Numbered from the stretch's first letter, positions 18,545 to 28,535 are shown. The stretch is DNA of 64,000 nt from Desulfoscipio sp. XC116 (GCF_039851975.1 NZ_CP156660.1:248001-312000); one strand, 5' to 3'. The notes: generated from the sequence alone by a model not told the origin. A program made the numbers and translations.

Positions 18545-21500
18545 ATGTCAGCAAATGCACATATGATGCATAAAAAACTTAAAGACGAACTCGTTTTATA
18601 TATAAAATCCCAGTATCTTGGGAAAAATGCTCTGCTTCTGAATGCACTATCTGATAAGTTGGATGATGAAGGTGTTCTTTATCAAACGCCTTTTGTCGAA
18701 TCCACTCCTGCATATAAAGCGGTGGAAAATGGGATTGATGTATTGAATATCCCCTCTTGGCTGAAAGGCCTTTTTTATGAGCTCGCTGAAAAAGAACTTG
18801 GGGTCTATAAATCGCCGTTTCAACACCAGCTTGATGCTCTTCAGAACGCATACGACGGCAATGACCTATTCGTTTCTACGGGCACCGGTTCCGGTAAAAC
18901 AGAGTGTTTTATGTGGCCGCTGCTCGCTAAAATTTGCGTAGAGGCAAAAACAAAGCCTGATACATGGACAAACCGAGGAGTGCGTGCTATTGTAATGTAT
19001 CCTATGAACGCGCTTGTCTCCGATCAGATAAGCCGTCTTCGTAGACTTATAGGAGATCCCGAAGAAAAGTTTTTACATGCCTTTCGAAGCGCTGTCGGCA
19101 GTTCGGCTCGGCGCCCTCAATTTGGTATGTATACCGGGCGTACTCCGTACTCTGGTTCTGCTCCAACCCGTTCTGAAGATAAAAAACTTGCGGAATCGCT
19201 CTCACGAATGACTCGGTCGGATGATGAAGCAGTCACTGCATTCTATAAAGAATTGCTCAAGGATGGTAAGATCCCTGCTAAAAAAAACTTAAAACAGTTC
19301 ATACAAACACTTGAAAGCGGACGACATCTTACAAACGATGATGATGCCGAGCTGATTACCAGATTCGAAATGCAGCAGGTATGCCCTGATATTCTTATTA
19401 CTAATTACTCCATGCTTGAGTATATGCTGTTTCGTCCGCGTGAAGAAAAAATTTGGAGTGATACGAGTAGTTGGCTTAACAGCAATCCCGATAACAAACT
19501 TCTTTATGTTATTGATGAAGCGCATATGTACAGAGGTTCCTCTGGTGGAGAGATTGCGCTCCTGATACGAAGACTGTTTCATAAACTTGGCATTATGCGT
19601 GATAGGGTTCAGTTTATACTTACGACGGCCAGTATGCCGAATTCATCGCCGGATGATATGGCTGCCGTTCACGAATTCGCAAATAATCTTACTACGGCTG
19701 CTGATAACGGTTTTGTATACTTGACCGGAGCGCGGGAAAAAATGCCTTCTAGAAATACCGTTTCCATTCCGGTAGAAAAGTTTCTGCAATATCGTCCCGG
19801 AGATTCGGAAGAGGAAACATACGAGGAACTTATGAGCATTAACCGTTTCTGGAGTGGCTTGGGGAATAGTAAAGCACCTTTTGAAAATTGGTCGGATGCG
19901 CATTTTGAGATGTATCGAAATCTAATAAATTATGATCCTTTCTATAAATTATTTGAGGCGTGCCGTGGTTCGGCTTGCTCCATCGATGAACTGGCTGAAA
20001 AGATTTTTCCGGATTTAGGCCGAGATTTAGCTCAATACGCAGTTTATAATCTGCTTACAATTTCTTCTCTTGCGAGGGATGAAAAGAACGATGTTCTATT
20101 CCCTATTAGATTGCATATGCTCTTCCGTGGATTGCAGGGAATATATGCATGTGCAAATCCAAATTGCAAGCATTCGAACACATACGAGGGAATTACGCTC
20201 GGGCAACTCTTCATTACTAACGGTGTTTATACCTGTCCGGATTGTGGAAGTGTCGTTTATGAACTCGTTAACGACCGAAGATGTGGAGCATTGTTTTTCA
20301 AGGGTTATGTCACGCACACAATAGGCAAAGCGTTTTTGTGGAGATCTCCCGGTGCATTTTTCGACGAAAAAATGTATGAAATTCATTTGTTCATTCCGGA
20401 ATGCGATAAAACATATTCGGGTTCTTCGAAAAACCCGGTCAAGCTATGCTATCTAGATACGCAAAGCGGATTCTTGGATTTTCATGATGACGCACTTGCC
20501 GGAAAGTCAGGTATCATAAAACTTTACTTTAGCGAGTACAAAGATAAAGGGCGTCCTGATGTAAAAACTTTTTCTACCTGCCCACATTGCAGACACTTAT
20601 TGAGTAAAACGCAATTGACTTCATTTAGTACAAAAGGTAATCAATCGTTCTATAATTTGATCAAAGCCCAGTTTAATGCACAGCCTCCGGTAAATTCAAA
20701 AAAAAATAATCATGGGAAGTTTCCAAATCAGGGAAGAAAAGTTTTACTGTTTTCCGACAGCCGCCAACGTGCGGCAAAACTAGCCAGAGATATGTCACAA
20801 GCATCTGATGATCAGGCGGTTATGCAGTTATTTGTACTTGCAGCAAAAGCAATATCAAAATCCGGCAAGGATCTGTCGTTGAACAATATCTACGGCTATT
20901 TTGTCTTGGAAGCAACCAAAAGACATGTACAGTTGTTCCACAACGAAAGCAGAGATAAATTTTTGTCTGATTGCGCAGATACCAAAGCGACATATCAAAG
21001 AAAGCAAAAGCGCGGTAAAAAGTTTGAACCGGAGCTTACGTTTGATAATGCGCCACCGATGATGTTGGAGCATCTAATTCACTTGTTTTGCGGTGGCTAT
21101 AATACTCTGTATGATACTGCACTCGGATGGTTGGAACCACGCGAAAAGAATCTGGAGGATGCGTTGGAAATTCTGGAGGATCGTGACATTGATGTTTCGA
21201 ATGAAGAGTTTTTGGAAGTATTCAATGCATGGTTGTTAGATATCTGTAGCGATTATGGCGCTTTGGGGCATAAGATCCCCGACGAACGCAGAAAAGAAGT
21301 ATTATCATCCTACAAAGGACTCGGACTCCCTTCCGATTGGGATTTCTCAAAGGCCATGTATGGCAACATGGGTTGGGAAAAGAGCGATCCTATAGTGGTT
21401 GCATGGAAAAAGGCGCTTTCTATATTTCTTGACAGCAATGAAAGCCGCTATTACATTGAGCTTTCCCGTGTTGTGCCAAAGTTTGGTTTGGAACACGAAT

Positions 21501-23782
21501 GGCTAAGATGCAAGCAGTGTTCTGAATTGGCCGCATTCCCAATTCAAGGGAAATGTCCGAACTGTGGAAGCAACCAACTGGAGAAGGTAAGCGACCAGGG
21601 ATACAGCGCAATGGAGTTCTGGAGAAAACCTGTTTCCGATGCGTTGGCAGGTGAGGCAATTCGAGTTATTGATACTGAGGAACATACAGCTCAATTGTCA
21701 TATAAAGACCAGCGTGATGATATGTGGTCACGGACAGAGCAATATGAGATGCGCTTTCAAGATTTGCTGAAAAAAGATGAACCACCTGTTGATATTCTGA
21801 GCAGCACTACAACGATGGAAGTTGGTATTGATATCGGCTCCCTTGTTGCTGTGGGTTTGCGTAACATTCCCCCGATGCGCGAAAATTATCAGCAGCGTGC
21901 AGGTCGAGCTGGCCGGCGTGGCGCAAGCTTATCTACTATTGTCACATTTTGTGAAGACGGCCCCCATGATACCATGTACTTTACAAATCCAGCACCGATG
22001 TTTCGCGGAGATCCGCGCAGGCCGTGGATTGATATTAAAAGTGAAAAACTGCTATATCGTCACATGAATATGGTTGCAGTTCAGGCATTCTTGAAACCCA
22101 AAGGCCAAAGTCTTGACGGCATTGATACTATAGGCTTTTTCGAAAAATACTGGGACGACTTTACGCACTACCTGAACGGGTTTGATGTATCCTTTAATAC
22201 TGTGTTGTTGCAGTCATATTCAAAGGAATTAATCTTGCGGACTAGAAATCAACTTACGCAAGAAATGCAGAATCTTAACGAGAAGCGCATTGCGCATCCG
22301 GAACTGTATGACGGTAAAGGGGCATCAAAAAAGAAGACACTGTTAGATGCATTGTATGAAGAAGGCATTATCCCGACCTATTCGTTCCCCAAGAGTGTTG
22401 TTAGTACATTCATCAGCAACTCTAAAGGGCAGCTACAGTATCAAATAGAGCGCGGATTAGATGTCGCAATTAGTGAATATGCGCCCGGTCGGTCAATCGT
22501 CGTAGATAAAAACACTTACCAGCTTGGCGGTTTGTACTATTATGGCAGTGAACGCAAAAAAGGTAGATTTACAATTCCGGCGAAATCATTCATGGACGAT
22601 CCGAACTATGTAAAGACCGTATTTTCATGTGAGGCGTGTGGGTGGTTCGGCCCTGCAGACGATTTGAACAACGGTCACTGCCCATTTTGTGAAAAAAAGC
22701 ATATTGTGCGGATGTTACCAATGGTTCGGCCTTGGGGTTTTGCACCTGTGAATGGCAAGTCCATCGCTTCTGCCCAGTTGAATGAATCTTATTCCTACGC
22801 AGATGCTCCTTTGTATTCTACATTGCCGAATTCCGATGGATTGGCTCAAATTCAGGGTTTTTCCAATATTCACATGGCCAAACGATCTAACCAAAGGATT
22901 ATCATGGTAAACCGCGGTCCTGCTGAAAAAGGGTTCATGATTTGCTCCGACTGTGGCGGGGCAGTTCCCGGGGATAATGCTGCTGCATACAAGTCAGAGC
23001 GAACCAAGATAGGACGGCCGTATTATTCGCAGTTTGTTAGAACAGGATGTAATCATGCGAATGCAGTAAATGCTACGCTTGGATTTGATTTCATAACAGA
23101 TATGTTAGTTCTTGAAATTGAACTTGATAAAGTAAGGATTAATATTTCACGTAAAGAAAACCCTTGGGTCGACCGCGCCTCGCGTTCTTTGGCAGAGGCA
23201 GTGCGTCTTCAGACAAGCCAACTCCTTGATGTTGAATTTACCGAGCTTAACGCAGGATACCGTTTAAGAGAACACAAGGAGAAAGCATATATTGATATCT
23301 ATCTGTATGACAGCCTGTCAAGTGGTGCCGGGTATTCCTCGGGAATAGCATCTCAAATCAATACACTTTTAGAGAAAACAGAAACTTTTTTAAATGGCTG
23401 TGATTGTGATAACGCCTGCCAAAACTGTTTGAAGCACTATCGTAATCAAAACTATCACTCAGTGTTGGATAGATATGCTGCTATGGAACTGCTGGCATGG
23501 GCGAAAGAGCAAAAGCTTGCTGATGATATTCCTCCTCAAGACCAAATTAAAATGATGGAACCGCTCAGAAAGGTTCTCTCTACCTATGGAATTCGCTTGG
23601 AATATTCGCAGGAAGACGGACTTGCTGTGGAAAATGTAGGCAATGTTAAGCAGTTATATATTTACCCTGCAATGAGGGTAAAACCAGTATATCGCCCAAA
23701 TGCTGTATGGATCAGTAATTTTGAAGTCAAGTATGCTCGGCCATATGCAATCGACTCGATTCGCGGTGTGTTGAATCAATGA
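18545..23782 (+). CDS. druE: Druantia-like large helicase with DUF1998 (DruE)
   Basis: The 1745-residue protein is a superfamily 2 DExH helicase: FQHQLDAL, Walker A STGTGSGKTE near residue 115, DEAH in VIDEAHMYRG near 322, TTASMP, and motif VI QQRAGRAGRRG near 1116. The two halves of the motor are split by a long insertion holding zinc-ribbon cysteine pairs (CPDCG, CPHCR, CKQC with CPNCG). CEAC/CPFC pairs follow the motor, and the end is a DUF1998 domain with a CDCDNACQNC cluster near 1620, as in MrfA/Z1 and DrmB-type proteins. DruE is the one protein shared by all Druantia types. It is probably a DNA-dependent ATPase that acts on foreign DNA. All key motifs are intact. Confidence 0.85.
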   Translation: MSANAHMMHKKLKDELVLYIKSQYLGKNALLLNALSDKLDDEGVLYQTPFVESTPAYKAVENGIDVLNIPSWLKGLFYELAEKELGVYKSPFQHQLDALQNAYDGNDLFVSTGTGSGKTECFMWPLLAKICVEAKTKPDTWTNRGVRAIVMYPMNALVSDQISRLRRLIGDPEEKFLHAFRSAVGSSARRPQFGMYTGRTPYSGSAPTRSEDKKLAESLSRMTRSDDEAVTAFYKELLKDGKIPAKKNLKQFIQTLESGRHLTNDDDAELITRFEMQQVCPDILITNYSMLEYMLFRPREEKIWSDTSSWLNSNPDNKLLYVIDEAHMYRGSSGGEIALLIRRLFHKLGIMRDRVQFILTTASMPNSSPDDMAAVHEFANNLTTAADNGFVYLTGAREKMPSRNTVSIPVEKFLQYRPGDSEEETYEELMSINRFWSGLGNSKAPFENWSDAHFEMYRNLINYDPFYKLFEACRGSACSIDELAEKIFPDLGRDLAQYAVYNLLTISSLARDEKNDVLFPIRLHMLFRGLQGIYACANPNCKHSNTYEGITLGQLFITNGVYTCPDCGSVVYELVNDRRCGALFFKGYVTHTIGKAFLWRSPGAFFDEKMYEIHLFIPECDKTYSGSSKNPVKLCYLDTQSGFLDFHDDALAGKSGIIKLYFSEYKDKGRPDVKTFSTCPHCRHLLSKTQLTSFSTKGNQSFYNLIKAQFNAQPPVNSKKNNHGKFPNQGRKVLLFSDSRQRAAKLARDMSQASDDQAVMQLFVLAAKAISKSGKDLSLNNIYGYFVLEATKRHVQLFHNESRDKFLSDCADTKATYQRKQKRGKKFEPELTFDNAPPMMLEHLIHLFCGGYNTLYDTALGWLEPREKNLEDALEILEDRDIDVSNEEFLEVFNAWLLDICSDYGALGHKIPDERRKEVLSSYKGLGLPSDWDFSKAMYGNMGWEKSDPIVVAWKKALSIFLDSNESRYYIELSRVVPKFGLEHEWLRCKQCSELAAFPIQGKCPNCGSNQLEKVSDQGYSAMEFWRKPVSDALAGEAIRVIDTEEHTAQLSYKDQRDDMWSRTEQYEMRFQDLLKKDEPPVDILSSTTTMEVGIDIGSLVAVGLRNIPPMRENYQQRAGRAGRRGASLSTIVTFCEDGPHDTMYFTNPAPMFRGDPRRPWIDIKSEKLLYRHMNMVAVQAFLKPKGQSLDGIDTIGFFEKYWDDFTHYLNGFDVSFNTVLLQSYSKELILRTRNQLTQEMQNLNEKRIAHPELYDGKGASKKKTLLDALYEEGIIPTYSFPKSVVSTFISNSKGQLQYQIERGLDVAISEYAPGRSIVVDKNTYQLGGLYYYGSERKKGRFTIPAKSFMDDPNYVKTVFSCEACGWFGPADDLNNGHCPFCEKKHIVRMLPMVRPWGFAPVNGKSIASAQLNESYSYADAPLYSTLPNSDGLAQIQGFSNIHMAKRSNQRIIMVNRGPAEKGFMICSDCGGAVPGDNAAAYKSERTKIGRPYYSQFVRTGCNHANAVNATLGFDFITDMLVLEIELDKVRINISRKENPWVDRASRSLAEAVRLQTSQLLDVEFTELNAGYRLREHKEKAYIDIYLYDSLSSGAGYSSGIASQINTLLEKTETFLNGCDCDNACQNCLKHYRNQNYHSVLDRYAAMELLAWAKEQKLADDIPPQDQIKMMEPLRKVLSTYGIRLEYSQEDGLAVENVGNVKQLYIYPAMRVKPVYRPNAVWISNFEVKYARPYAIDSIRGVLNQ

Positions 23783-23918
23783 TATCCTTTTAATTGAATG
23801 GAGTACATACTTTACATTCATATTAAGGATGTGAGAACGGAAGGTAACCCTGTTTTTTAAGGCGGTAACCATCATTTCATTTTTAAAAACATCCACTGCG
23901 TGAAAAAGTTACATATTT

Positions 23919-24089
23919 ATGAAAAATAGGGTGAGAGAATATTGGATTGTAAATTTTAAGCAAAAAGATGTTATGGTTTATAAATTAATTGATAACGACT
24001 ATGGAGTACCCAAAACATACATGGACGGATATATTAACTCCGATATTATTGGCGGTTTAAAGTTGGAATTAAAGGCAGTTTCTAAGTAA
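23919..24089 (+). pseudogene. Uma2-family endonuclease C-terminal remnant
   Basis: A 56-residue frame encodes VREYWIVNFKQKDVMVYKL followed by a YG..P..Y pattern and GGLKLELKA, the last third of a Uma2/DUF820 nuclease-like protein. The N-terminal part with the catalytic residues is missing, and 23783-23918 holds no matching sequence in any frame. It is the tail of a gene cut off by the arrival of the dru block or by deletion. Confidence 0.55.
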
Positions 24090-24127
24090 ATGCAATAGAA
24101 GCTGATCGTAATAAGGACGGTGAAATA

Positions 24128-24952
24128 GTGGAAAAAATCTGGGATGCCCACGTACATCTTTTCCCACAGCGGTTGTTTAATGCCATATGGCATTGGTTCA
24201 ATAATATTGGCTGGCAGATACCATATGCCGGTTGGGAATTGGAAAGATATGTGGCTTGTCTGAAAGCAATGGGAGTGGAACGTGCGTTTTTGCTTACTTA
24301 TGCTCATAAGTCCGATATATCGCTGGAGTTGAATCGATGGGTTCGGGATGTGTGCCGCAAGCATGACTGTTTTATACCCTTTGCCTGTATCCACCCATTG
24401 GACCGCGATTTGGAACAAATAATCGCCACGGTGTTGGATGATTGGCAGTTTGCCGGTTTTAAGCTGCAGCTGGCGGTGCAGCAGTATGCCGCTGATGACC
24501 CTGTATGGGAGCCTGTTTACCGGGCGGCTGTGGAGCGTCAAAAACCTGTAATTATTCACGCCGGCACAGCGCCTTATTCGCAAAACGACCCCGTGCTGGG
24601 TCTTGATCATATGGAAAAGGTCATGGAGAGATGGCCGGAATTAAAAGTGATTATTCCCCACCTGGGACTTTATGAAATTGACAAAGCCTTTTCCCTGCTG
24701 GAAAGATACCCCCATTTTTATCTTGATACATCCTGGGCTCTGGGTGCGACCGGAGTTAACCTGCCGGTTGATCGTCTGGTGTATTTTATAGAGCGCTACC
24801 CGCAGAGGTTTTTGTACGGAAGCGACTTTCCAATTATTGAATATGAGTTGGCATCCGGACTAAAAATTCTGCGCCAACTAGGTCTGGCGGATCAGGTGCT
24901 GCGTCGGGTTGTTTATGATAATGCACGTAATTTAGTGGCAAATTGTTTATAA
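24128..24952 (+). CDS. Amidohydrolase-2 family metal-dependent hydrolase
   Basis: A 274-residue TIM-barrel protein starting at GTG 24128 behind AAGGACGGTGA. The metal-binding HxH is present near the start (DAHVHLFP), with a conserved His in PVIIHAG, another in IIPHLG, and the final Asp in LYGSDFP. The family includes decarboxylases and hydrolases of aromatic or cyclic acids, such as gamma-resorcylate decarboxylase and related lyases. The substrate cannot be deduced. It is followed 17 bases later by a broken HepT gene that is not obviously related. Confidence 0.8.
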   Translation: MEKIWDAHVHLFPQRLFNAIWHWFNNIGWQIPYAGWELERYVACLKAMGVERAFLLTYAHKSDISLELNRWVRDVCRKHDCFIPFACIHPLDRDLEQIIATVLDDWQFAGFKLQLAVQQYAADDPVWEPVYRAAVERQKPVIIHAGTAPYSQNDPVLGLDHMEKVMERWPELKVIIPHLGLYEIDKAFSLLERYPHFYLDTSWALGATGVNLPVDRLVYFIERYPQRFLYGSDFPIIEYELASGLKILRQLGLADQVLRRVVYDNARNLVANCL

Positions 24953-24969
24953 TTAGTTCGTTATAATCT

Positions 24970-25268
24970 GTGAAAGATGATTTAGTTTTTCTCCGGCATA
25001 TTATGGAAAGCCTTAACGCTACAGAAAGCTATATGCGTGGCATAACAATGGATACCTTTTTTGAATCCGTTTTGATCCAGGATGCTGTAATTAGAAGAAT
25101 TGAAATTATCGGGGAAGCAACTAAGAATCTTTCGGCAGAACTAAGGGGTAATATCCTCATATACCACGGCGTTCAATAGCCGGTATGAGGGATGTTTTGA
25201 TACACGATTACTTTGGGGTTGATTTTAAAAATTGTATAATCGCACCGGGAATAAATCGGCAAGCTTAG
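24970..25268 (+). pseudogene. HepT-like toxin gene, frameshifted
   Basis: The first frame (GTG 24970 to stop 25177-25179) reads KDDLVFLRHIMESL and AVIRRIEIIGEATKNLS, typical of HepT/DUF86 proteins. After about position 25150 the match moves to another frame: IAGMRDVLIHDYFGVDFKN, which contains the RxxxxH active-site motif of HepT, ending at TAG 25266-25268. One indel in the 25140-25160 region explains this. The partner nucleotidyltransferase MntA, which normally precedes HepT, is not present, so this is an orphan remnant. Confidence 0.7.
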
Positions 25269-25313
25269 ATAGTTGAATCTAAAATCTCCGTAGTTTCTTG
25301 CCTGAGATTTTTC

Positions 25314-25342
25314 TTGACAGGTACTGTTAATTACAGTATGCT
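25314..25342 (+). promoter_or_regulatory. Promoter with operator ahead of padR
   Basis: TTGACA at 25314-25319 and TATGCT at 25337-25342 are 17 bases apart. Between and over them lies the inverted repeat TACTGT-N5-ACAGTA (25322-25338), of the size and symmetry of PadR operators, so the PadR gene that follows probably represses itself. Confidence 0.7.
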
Positions 25343-25389
25343 GGTATTGACATTAAGGGTTTTTGGTGCAACCCGGAGGAAATTTATAT

Positions 25390-25749
25390 ATGTCTGTTAT
25401 GAAAAAGCGAAGCTACCGTCATTTAACTGCTTTTATACTTTTGGTTCTTGCCCGGCAGGATATGCATGGAGGAGCTATTCATACAACTTTGTGCCAAACT
25501 TTGCCCAATTTTAAAACCGATACCGGTGCTGTTTACCGCTGTCTGCAGGAACTTGAAAACAGCGGCGCCGTTAAGTCCGCATGGGATACCTCCGAATCGG
25601 GACCGGCCCGGAAAAAATATCACATTACTTCCCTGGGCTGGGATGAACTGGATGAATGGGAAAAGGATATCAAATACAGGCTGGATAATTTAAATTATTT
25701 CCTTATTACATATAAAGAAATAGCCAGGGAACGCAGAGACGGGGGTTAA
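25390..25749 (+). CDS. PadR-family transcriptional regulator
   Basis: A 119-residue protein with the PadR winged helix (YRHLTAFILLVLARQDMHGG, then TGAVYRCLQELENSGAV and KKYHITSLGWDEL) and a short C-terminal helix for dimerisation. I placed the start at ATG 25390, 11 bases after GGAGG, rather than at the in-frame ATG 25363. The palindrome in its promoter suggests autorepression. What else it controls is unclear; the Fur-box-bearing transporter operon downstream begins more than 300 bases away with its own signals. Confidence 0.85.
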   Translation: MSVMKKRSYRHLTAFILLVLARQDMHGGAIHTTLCQTLPNFKTDTGAVYRCLQELENSGAVKSAWDTSESGPARKKYHITSLGWDELDEWEKDIKYRLDNLNYFLITYKEIARERRDGG

Positions 25750-25888
25750 CCTTTTATTGCCGGGATCGCGGGCGGTGAAATCGTTTAGCTAGAGCTGAAC
25801 ATCGGGGCTTCAGATGGGGTTCTATAAAATAGCATTGTTGTTTTGGGGTATAAATTGGGTGGCCAAGGTATTTTTATGTCCCACAGGC

Positions 25889-25907
25889 GATAATGATAAT
25901 CAAAATC
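25889..25907 (+). promoter_or_regulatory. Fur-box-like site 1
   Basis: GATAATGATAATCAAAATC differs from the classical 19-base Fur box in two positions. It lies in the gene-free stretch 25750-26077 ahead of the methyltransferase and ABC importer genes. Confidence 0.6.
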
Positions 25908-26013
25908 ATTTGGTTTCGGACCGTGGGGGGCAGGAATAAATTTTATGCCTGGCCAAGCTGTTATGTAATATGCGTAGAATATTAAGAGGGAGGGATATTT
26001 GCGTCGGTTCAAT

Positions 26014-26032
26014 GATAATGATAATCAAAATC
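26014..26032 (+). promoter_or_regulatory. Fur-box-like site 2
   Basis: The same 19 bases as site 1 recur 125 bases further on, 45 bases before the methyltransferase start. Two identical copies make chance unlikely and point to metal-dependent repression, most likely by iron, of the operon 26078-32056. Confidence 0.65.
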
Positions 26033-26077
26033 AACTAATTGGTTAATTAAGAGCATATACAGAAAGAGGTTTTGCAT

Positions 26078-26896
26078 ATGGAAACGGCATACTTTGAGAA
26101 TCTTTTAGACAGTAAGAGAAAGAGAACGGTTGATGCGGAAGAATTTTGGAACGGCAGAGCGGAGCAGTTTAAAGCCAATCTGCGAAAAAACGGCGGCGAG
26201 CGGGTTGAACAACTGATTACGCTGTTGTCTGAGAAAAACCTTCTTAAAAGAGATGGGACAGTGCTGGATATAGGCTGCGGCATCGGCAGACATGCCGTGG
26301 AGTTTGCCGAAAAGGCCGGGAGTGTCGTAGGCGTGGATATCTCTGCTAATATGCTGCATTACGCCAGAGAGAACAGCTTGTCGTCGGGCGCGGACAATAT
26401 CGAATACGTCAAGCTGAATTGGGAAGCGGTTGACCTGTCCGAACGCTGCTGGGAGAAGTATTTTGATCTTGTTTTCGCGTCTATGTGTCCCGCCGTGAGA
26501 AGCAAGAGGGGATTGGAAAAAATGTCGCTGGCCTGCAAAGATTATTGTTTTATTAATCAGTATATTGAAAAAAAAGATAGCCTTGGTGAAGAGCTGGCGG
26601 AGCATTTGGGCCTGTGTGGAGATTTCGATCCCCATAACGATAGGGATGCTGCATATGCTATCTTTAATATTCTATGGCTGGAGGGCTATGATCCGGAGAT
26701 AACTTATTTGGATGACTGCCGGGAACTGATTTTTACGGTCGCTGAAGCGGTGGAGTACTATGACGGCAGGTTGGTGGAGAAACTGACAGACGCTCAGCGG
26801 GAAGCCGTAAAACCTTTTTTCCGGACCAAAGCTCAAGACAATATCGTACAAAGTGTTGTCCGTTCTAAAAATATGGGCATTTTTTGGAAAGCTTAA
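26078..26896 (+). CDS. Class I SAM-dependent methyltransferase
   Basis: The 272-residue protein has the Rossmann-fold SAM-binding motif VLDIGCGIGRHAVEFA near residue 65 and the acidic end of strand 2 in VVGVDIS. ATG 26078 follows AAAGAGG and is preferred over the TTG six bases upstream. It is the first gene behind two Fur-box-like sites and directly precedes a dipeptide/nickel-type importer. Related methyltransferases occur next to such importers in other Firmicutes; a role in modifying a metal chelator is possible but not shown by the sequence. Confidence 0.8.
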   Translation: METAYFENLLDSKRKRTVDAEEFWNGRAEQFKANLRKNGGERVEQLITLLSEKNLLKRDGTVLDIGCGIGRHAVEFAEKAGSVVGVDISANMLHYARENSLSSGADNIEYVKLNWEAVDLSERCWEKYFDLVFASMCPAVRSKRGLEKMSLACKDYCFINQYIEKKDSLGEELAEHLGLCGDFDPHNDRDAAYAIFNILWLEGYDPEITYLDDCRELIFTVAEAVEYYDGRLVEKLTDAQREAVKPFFRTKAQDNIVQSVVRSKNMGIFWKA

Positions 26897-26933
26897 ATTG
26901 TATTCCAAAGCATGGAAAAGGAGGGCGCCTTTG

Positions 26934-28535
26934 GTGAAAAGGTTCTGGAAAAGCGCCGCGGCGGCAGCAGTGCTTTGCTTCGGTTTATTGTTGGGCCCGG
27001 CTGGTTGCGGCGGCGATAAAGGGGACGATACCGAAAAAAAAGCCCCGGGGGATGAAACGTCCGGGCAGTCCGTGGTTATTCGTTTGCAGGGAGGGGATAC
27101 CGGTCTGCCCAATCCGTTTAAACATTACGTCAGAGGGCCCGGCCTTTCTAAAATGCAGCTTTTGTACGACTCACTTTTGGAAAAGGATGAGAACGGGGAT
27201 ATTTCCTGGCTCGCCGATAGTTGGAAAATCAGCGACGACGGCACGGAATATACCTTCAAGCTGAGGGATAATGTTGCATGGCATGACGGCCGGAGTTTAA
27301 CCGCCGAGGATGTGAAATTTACCTTTGAATACTATCGAGAGCATCCTCCTGTTTCCAACGATCTTATTGTTGACGGGAAATATATCGTTCAAGATATAGA
27401 GATTGTGGATCCGCAAACAGTTCGCCTGACAGTGGACGCTCCCAGCGCTTCGTATTTAAGCAAAATCGGCTACATGCGTATTTTGCCCCGTCATATATGG
27501 GGAAACGTGGAGGATCCCATGACCTTTACCGGGGCGGCGGCTACGGTGGGCAGCGGACCGTATGTTATGGAGGAATACGATGCTCAGCAAGGCATCTACC
27601 GATTCAAAGCTTTTGAAAAGTACTGGGGCCCCCGGCCCAGAGTTGATTTAATCGAATGGGTGCCGGTCAGCGATCCGATTCTGGCTTTTGAAAACGAGGA
27701 AATCGATTTGGTTAACGCCACGCCGGATGTTTTGTCCCGTTATGAAAACAATCCTGAATACAAGGTAGAGAAAAAGCATTCTTTTCATAATTACAGGTTG
27801 ATGATGAATATGGAAAAACGCCCCGAGCTAAAGGACGTCAATATCAGAAAAGCTATTGCCTGCGCTATTGACCGGAATGAGCTGATGGAAAAGGTGGAGA
27901 GGGGTTCGGCTGTTATCGGCAGTATGGGTTACGTGCCCGAGGGAAGCAAGTGGTATAACGGCAATACGGCGAAATATCCCTATGACTTGCAAAAGGCGCG
28001 GGAATTGTTGGTCGGGCGGCAACTATCCTTTAATGTGCTGGTGGGCAATACCGACAAAGAGGTTAAAATTGCCGAATTGATAAAATTAACCCTTGAACAG
28101 GCAGGTATAAAATTGACTATCGAAAGTGTGGACAGTAAAGTGCGGGATACCGCCGTTCAACAGGGTGAATATGAATTGTCGATAATCAATTCCGGCGGCA
28201 TGGGCGGCGATCCCGATTATTTAAGGAATTTGTATGCTTCCAACCCCAAGGCCAAAAGCAAGGGACTGGGTTCTGGGGCGGTGCCGGGATATTATAATGA
28301 ACGGGTGCGGACGCTGGCGCTGCGGCAGGCGAGGGAATTGGACCCGGAAAAAAGAAAGAAGACAATCTTCGAACTGCAGGAACTGATTGCGGAAGAGGTG
28401 CCGATGATCCTTCTATACGGCCAGGTGGACAACCATGTGTATCGGCCGGCTAAATACGACGGCTGGATGTTCCGGTACGATCATACCAAAACAGATCATT
28501 GCAAGCTGTCTTATCTGGAGCGAAACGGGGCATGA
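26934..28535 (+). CDS. ABC importer solute-binding lipoprotein, family 5
   Basis: The GTG start at 26934 follows AGGAGG at 26919-26924. The 533-residue product begins with a lipoprotein signal: basic start, hydrophobic stretch and a lipobox ending GPAGC, with Cys at about residue 25. The rest matches family 5 periplasmic-binding proteins (DppA/OppA/NikA), including WHDGRSLTAEDVKFTFEYYR and the AIACAIDRNEL segment. It would capture a peptide, nickel complex or metallophore outside the cell. Its stop overlaps the start of the first permease gene. The Fur sites favour a metal-linked ligand. Confidence 0.88.
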   Translation: MKRFWKSAAAAAVLCFGLLLGPAGCGGDKGDDTEKKAPGDETSGQSVVIRLQGGDTGLPNPFKHYVRGPGLSKMQLLYDSLLEKDENGDISWLADSWKISDDGTEYTFKLRDNVAWHDGRSLTAEDVKFTFEYYREHPPVSNDLIVDGKYIVQDIEIVDPQTVRLTVDAPSASYLSKIGYMRILPRHIWGNVEDPMTFTGAAATVGSGPYVMEEYDAQQGIYRFKAFEKYWGPRPRVDLIEWVPVSDPILAFENEEIDLVNATPDVLSRYENNPEYKVEKKHSFHNYRLMMNMEKRPELKDVNIRKAIACAIDRNELMEKVERGSAVIGSMGYVPEGSKWYNGNTAKYPYDLQKARELLVGRQLSFNVLVGNTDKEVKIAELIKLTLEQAGIKLTIESVDSKVRDTAVQQGEYELSIINSGGMGGDPDYLRNLYASNPKAKSKGLGSGAVPGYYNERVRTLALRQARELDPEKRKKTIFELQELIAEEVPMILLYGQVDNHVYRPAKYDGWMFRYDHTKTDHCKLSYLERNGA

